Positions 5,403 to 7,624 of a DNA stretch of 7,624 nt are shown one piece after another. Position 1 is the stretch's first letter. Each line of letters opens with the position of its first letter. This stretch comes from Oscillospiraceae bacterium (lineage in GTDB: Bacteria; Bacillota; Clostridia; Oscillospirales; Acutalibacteraceae): positions 1 to 7,624 of the forward strand of contig JAIRZH010000088.1 in assembly GCA_031267335.1 (NCBI GenBank), given 5' to 3'. A model generated the notes under the pieces. That model had not been told where the DNA came from. It saw nothing but the letters and a program-made list of their open reading frames with translations, and made no database searches. The position numbers and the translations under genes are program-made.

Positions 5403-5427
5403 ATAGTAAAAATATACTATTTTTATT
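5403..5427 (+). promoter_or_regulatory. dyad ATAGTA...TACTAT with T tail upstream of the surface-protein gene
   Basis: ATAGTA (5403-5408) and TACTAT (5415-5420) form a 6-bp dyad followed by TTTTATT, 45 bp before the start codon. It could be a small operator, or a weak terminator or attenuator in the leader. TTGAAA at 5382-5387 is a possible -35 box, but no good -10 box lies 16-18 bp downstream. Pure A/T stem, so weak. Confidence 0.25.
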
Positions 5428-5459
5428 AAAAATAAAATTAATTTTTTGTTAAATATTTT

Positions 5460-5464
5460 GGAGG
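5460..5464 (+). promoter_or_regulatory. Shine-Dalgarno GGAGG that fixes the start at ATG 5473
   Basis: TTGGAGGAA (5458-5466) places GGAGG 8 nt before ATG 5473. The frame is open back to TTG 5446, but that start would put the Shine-Dalgarno inside the coding sequence. Confidence 0.85.
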
Positions 5465-5472
5465 AATTCACC

Positions 5473-6711
5473 ATGTCAAACATTAAATCCATTTTAGGCA
5501 GTGTGAAAAGCTCGGACAAACTGTTCGAACTAATTAATCGAGCAAAAAGTATTTTAAAAATCTGTAATTTATTTAGAGTTAAGAAATTTTTTTCGAAAAC
5601 TTTTATTATAAGTTTAGCGACTTTATTTATGATTTATAGTTTAAATTTCATAAATTTATTTCAGGCAGTTGCTACTAATGTTAGTGTTGTTAAAGTTGTT
5701 AAACCAGGAAAAAATAAAATTCCAATAGATATAGGTGGTAGAATACTAAATCAAAACAAATCAATTCCAGATGACAAAATTCCGGAGACTCCGCTGAGCC
5801 AGCCAAAAACTCCATCGAGGCAACCATTAACTCCACCGAACCAGCCAAAAACTCCGCCGAAGCAGCAGAAAATCCTGCCGAGCCAACCAGGAGCTCCAAA
5901 AAACCAGCCGAAAAGTTCATCAAGCCAGCCAGTAGTTTCGCCGAAGCAGCAGAAAATCCTGCCGAGCCAACCGGAAGCTCTGAAAATCCAGCCGGAAAGT
6001 TCATCAAGCCCGCCAAACATTCAAATTGAAAATCAACCCAAAAGCAAAAATGATGAAGTTAATGAGGCGATTGATAATTTAAAAATAAAATTTTTAAATC
6101 TTGAAAATGATTCAAAGAATGAAGCTTATGAAGTGATTAATGAATTAAAAGAGAATTTTGAAAAAATTTTAAATCTTGAAAATATTTTACAGTCTGAAAA
6201 CAATGAGTTTAATATTGATGAATTAAGATTTAAAGATAGTTTTTTAGAAAAAAATAAAAAAATTAAAAACCAAATTTTGGAAGTTCATAAAAGTACCGAA
6301 ATTCTTAAAATTTGCAAAGAAATCAGTTCGAAAATTAAAAATATCATTAATTTAAGTAAAATTAATTTTAGTGAAATCAAGCATAAAAAAGAAGTTGCCG
6401 AAATACAAGGCGCGCTACCAAGATATGAAGCAAATTTTAAAAAAATTGAAGATGATCTTGAACAGTCTGAAATTGCTGCAGAAAATTTGAATATTAAAAA
6501 TCAATTAGAAGAAAATGAACGTAAAAAAATTAAAAATAAAATCGCTGAAATCAAAAATGATTTTAAATCTTGCAAATATCATTTTTTTATGTCCGATTTA
6601 TGGTCTAATCCGGAAGCCGAGGAAAGTTGTAAATCAATAGAAAAAAAATTTGAAAACAAAACATTAAAATTAGAGATTATATTAAAGATTTCCAGGAGAA
6701 CAGCAAATTAA
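5473..6711 (+). CDS. secreted/surface proline-rich coiled-coil protein, first frame segment (412 aa)
   Basis: No family recognised. Residues 1-42 are a long, basic n-region; 43-64 are hydrophobic (TFIISLATLFMIYSLNF); FQAVA/TN gives a plausible signal-peptidase site after Ala67, so the rest should lie outside the membrane, or be anchored by this helix if uncut. Residues about 99-190 are rich in Pro, Gln, Ser and Lys with SQPxTPP-like units and a duplicated PKQQKILPSQP block, probably an extended stalk. From about 191 the chain is Glu/Lys/Asn-rich with regular hydrophobic spacing, a long coiled coil. One Cys pair (about 365 and 382) lies near the end. TAA 6709-6711 ends this frame, but the same coiled-coil character continues at once in the -1 frame (6687-7100) and again in a further -1 frame (7088-7624). 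The full product would exceed 718 residues and runs off the window. Adhesin, S-layer-like or host-interaction roles are guesses. It stands alone, preceded by repeats. Confidence 0.75.
   Translation: MSNIKSILGSVKSSDKLFELINRAKSILKICNLFRVKKFFSKTFIISLATLFMIYSLNFINLFQAVATNVSVVKVVKPGKNKIPIDIGGRILNQNKSIPDDKIPETPLSQPKTPSRQPLTPPNQPKTPPKQQKILPSQPGAPKNQPKSSSSQPVVSPKQQKILPSQPEALKIQPESSSSPPNIQIENQPKSKNDEVNEAIDNLKIKFLNLENDSKNEAYEVINELKENFEKILNLENILQSENNEFNIDELRFKDSFLEKNKKIKNQILEVHKSTEILKICKEISSKIKNIINLSKINFSEIKHKKEVAEIQGALPRYEANFKKIEDDLEQSEIAAENLNIKNQLEENERKKIKNKIAEIKNDFKSCKYHFFMSDLWSNPEAEESCKSIEKKFENKTLKLEIILKISRRTAN
5857..6014 (+). repeat. 84-bp tandem duplication in the proline-rich stalk
   Basis: CCGAAGCAGCAGAAAATCCT starts at 5857 and again at 5941. 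About 74 bp of each unit (5857-5930, 5941-6014) are nearly identical, with a period of 84 bp (28 codons). The units encode PKQQKILPSQPGAPKNQP and PKQQKILPSQPEALKIQP, each followed by a Ser run. This part is clearly richer in G+C than its surroundings, from Pro (CCG/CCA), Ala and Gln codons. The in-frame period allows the stalk to lengthen or shorten without frameshift. Confidence 0.85.
6654..6708 (+). other. zone of the first frame change (-1)
   Basis: The continuing -1 frame has a stop (TGA 6651-6653), and the first frame ends at TAA 6709, so the shift must lie between them. One base lost anywhere here would join the frames. No canonical X_XXY_YYZ heptamer occurs in the zero frame. The weaker bacterial motif A_AAG occurs at 6684-6687; a -1 slip there gives ...KLEIILK|DFQENSKLTSE. 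A decayed gene or a base-calling error are equally possible. Confidence 0.6.
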
Positions 6712-7100
6712 CTAGTGAATCAACTGTTGAACGAGAAATTAACGAAATAGTTGAAACAAATCAAACTGAAGAAAACGATATCCAGGGAAATCGGAGAAAT
6801 GAGCCAGATGATCCTGAAATTAAAAAATATAAATATAAAATTGAAGTTTTACGCGAAAAATTAGCAAAGTTAAAAGAAAGCAACGGCAAAAACGAAAGCG
6901 GTGAAAATATAATTCAAAAAGCTGAAATGGAAGATTATTATAAGAAAATTAAGGAAGAATTAAAAACATTATCAAGATTACTTGAAACCGATTTTGTGTT
7001 CATGGAAGAGCTCGAAAAGGCTGTTAAATCCGCTAAAAACAAATATAAAATGGGTTATTATAATTTAAAAATAATTCATGAAAAAAACGTTCAGAGATAA
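6687..7100 (+). CDS. surface protein, second segment in the -1 frame
   Basis: This continuation of the gene at 5473 has no start codon with a Shine-Dalgarno of its own. It is open from 6654 to TAA 7098-7100, about 137 codons from 6687, and reads as Glu/Lys-rich coiled coil: ESTVEREINEIVETNQTEE, an acidic linker, then KYKIEVLREKLAKLKES and AEMEDYYKKIKEELKTLSRL. The uninterrupted frame, with composition like the neighbouring segments, shows it was, and perhaps still is, translated as part of one long protein. AGGAG at 6694-6698 is too far from any start codon in this frame (GTG 6715 is out of frame) to support re-initiation. Confidence 0.6.
   Translation, partial: DFQENSKLTSESTVEREINEIVETNQTEENDIQGNRRNEPDDPEIKKYKYKIEVLREKLAKLKESNGKNESGENIIQKAEMEDYYKKIKEELKTLSRLLETDFVFMEELEKAVKSAKNKYKMGYYNLKIIHEKNVQR
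7082..7088 (+). other. in-frame slippery heptamer A_AAA_AAC at the second frame change
   Basis: In the frame of the second segment the codons are GAA AAA AAC GTT. This is a canonical X_XXY_YYZ -1 slippery site, lying within seven A residues (7081-7087). A -1 slip yields ...HEKN|RSEINKRFE and enters the third segment. The window in which the shift must occur is narrow: the third frame has TGA at 7079-7081 and the second frame stops at 7098-7100. No strong downstream hairpin or upstream Shine-Dalgarno is obvious. Single-base loss in an A8 tract would give the same picture. Confidence 0.6.
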
Positions 7101-7624
7101 ATAAAAGATTTGAAATAGCTCACAATGAAAATGAAGAGAAATTAATAAAACTCGAAAATCTCGAAAATGAGGAAAAATTCATTTTGGATGAACATTTGAA
7201 AAACTTAAGTTCTATAAGCGAAAAAGGATTTGGCGAAATCCAATCTAGTACTAAAAAAGATTTGAACTTAAGTTATAGAAGTAAAAAAGGACTTGACAAA
7301 TTCCAATCTAGTATTGAAAAAGTTTCGAAAATCTTAAATTATGTAGATGAAAAAGAATTTAACGAAATCCAATCTAGTATTGAAGAATATTTGGAAAACT
7401 TAAATTCTATAAGTGAAAAAGAATTTAACGAAATCCAATCCAATTTTAAAGAAGATTTTAAAAACTTAGATTCTATAAGTAAAAATAAATTTAACGAAAT
7501 CCAATCTAGTATTAAAGAAGGTTCTAAAAACTTAAGTTTTTACTTAATTTCTTTAAATAAAAAAGAACTTGACAAAATCCAATCTACTATTAAAAAAGAT
7601 TTAGAAGACTTAAATTGTGAAAGT
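7088..7624 (+). CDS. surface protein, third segment, open at the window end
   Basis: Third continuation of the gene at 5473, again one base back. It has no stop to the end of the window (179 codons from 7088) and so is 3' partial. After RSEINKRFEIAHNENEEKL and a short linker it becomes six helical repeats of about 22 residues (7220-7624). No independent start is credible: the in-frame TGA at 7079-7081 limits the frame, and no Shine-Dalgarno precedes an ATG. Predicted soluble, helical and highly charged. Confidence 0.65.
7220..7624 (+). repeat. six 22-residue (66-bp) helical repeats
   Basis: Units start at 7220, 7283, 7349, 7415, 7481 and 7559, with lengths of 21, 22, 22, 22, 26 and 22 codons. 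Consensus: EKEFNEIQSSIKEDLKNLNSIS. The GA[A/C]AAATCCAATCTAGTATT core is well conserved at the DNA level, so amplification looks recent. The sixth unit ends exactly at the window edge, so the array may go on. Hydrophobic positions (F, I, I, L, L, I) fall on one face of a helix; 22 residues equals two hendecads, as in right-handed coiled coils or apolipoprotein-like helices. Confidence 0.8.

Larger units (their letters stand above)
4845..5472. other. 628-bp gene-free region filled with repeats
   Basis: Between the divergent starts of metK and the surface-protein gene. From left to right: AT-rich metK leader (4845-4965), hairpin repeat 1 (4966-5050), repeat copy B (5071-5195), a possible half element (5216-5260), hairpin repeat 2 (5259-5335), and the AT-rich leader of the surface-protein gene. 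No reading frame in it is convincing. Short minus-strand frames inside the repeats look protein-like but are interrupted by stops. Confidence 0.7.

Noticed and set aside
5339..5410. Promoter for the surface-protein gene (TTGAAT 5339, TTGATT 5355 or TTGAAA 5382 as -35)
   Set aside because: None has an acceptable -10 box 16-18 bp downstream; a promoter must exist but cannot be placed from sequence alone.
5699..6020. Minus-strand frames of 105 and 89 codons, Gly/Ala/Phe-rich, repetitive
   Set aside because: They are the antisense of the duplicated proline-rich stalk, where Pro codons read back as Gly/Trp; repetition and composition follow entirely from the real gene.

Overview
The window is very AT-rich DNA. 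The gene products point to a low-GC member of Clostridia: a zinc-ribbon (four-Cys) ribosomal protein L28, a decarboxylase-fold PLP enzyme of a type I associate with Oscillospiraceae-like genomes (LFSAGG / DNAHGAH / DSAHKTLP signatures), PlsY and MetK. Several signs suggest a decaying genome, as in a host-associated or intracellular symbiont: wide, repeat-filled intergenic gaps, a dead transposase fragment, short non-autonomous transposon-like elements, and a long surface-protein gene split by two frame changes. The lineage is inference; no 16S rRNA or other phylogenetic marker was compared.

Left part (1-3009, plus strand): a strong promoter and Shine-Dalgarno precede a 131-residue gene. It looks like a bacteriocin/RiPP precursor with a Nif11-like leader and a double-glycine cleavage motif. 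Next come rpmB, a short Orn/Lys/Arg-decarboxylase-like enzyme starting at TTG, and plsY. The genes look functionally unrelated and no operon logic is evident. Two elements of 151-159 bp with terminal inverted repeats (GAGCCTGTTCC-type ends) sit exactly at the stop codons of the first gene and of the decarboxylase.

Middle (3010-3662): no intact gene. It holds a 150-bp remnant of an IS630-like transposase, an isolated good promoter, a doubtful 34-codon ORF, one copy (A) of a second repeat family, and a third stop-codon-associated element abutting the end of metK.

metK (3663-4844, minus strand) is intact. The region from 4845 to 5472 has no gene. It holds copy B of the second repeat family, which carries a 17-bp perfect inverted repeat around a 49-bp segment lying in the opposite orientation to copy A, and two diverged copies of a hairpin-bearing repeat.

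Right part (5473-7624, plus strand, running off the window): a secreted or surface-anchored protein gene with a long n-region signal peptide, a proline-rich stalk with an 84-bp internal duplication, a long Glu/Lys-rich coiled-coil region, and 22-residue helical repeats at the end. Its coding potential continues through three frames by two successive -1 shifts. The second shift falls exactly on an in-frame A_AAA_AAC heptamer. This may be a decaying gene, or a gene rescued by ribosomal or transcriptional slippage.

The most notable items are the Nif11-like/GG precursor, the stop-codon-targeting elements, and the slippery-site surface protein.
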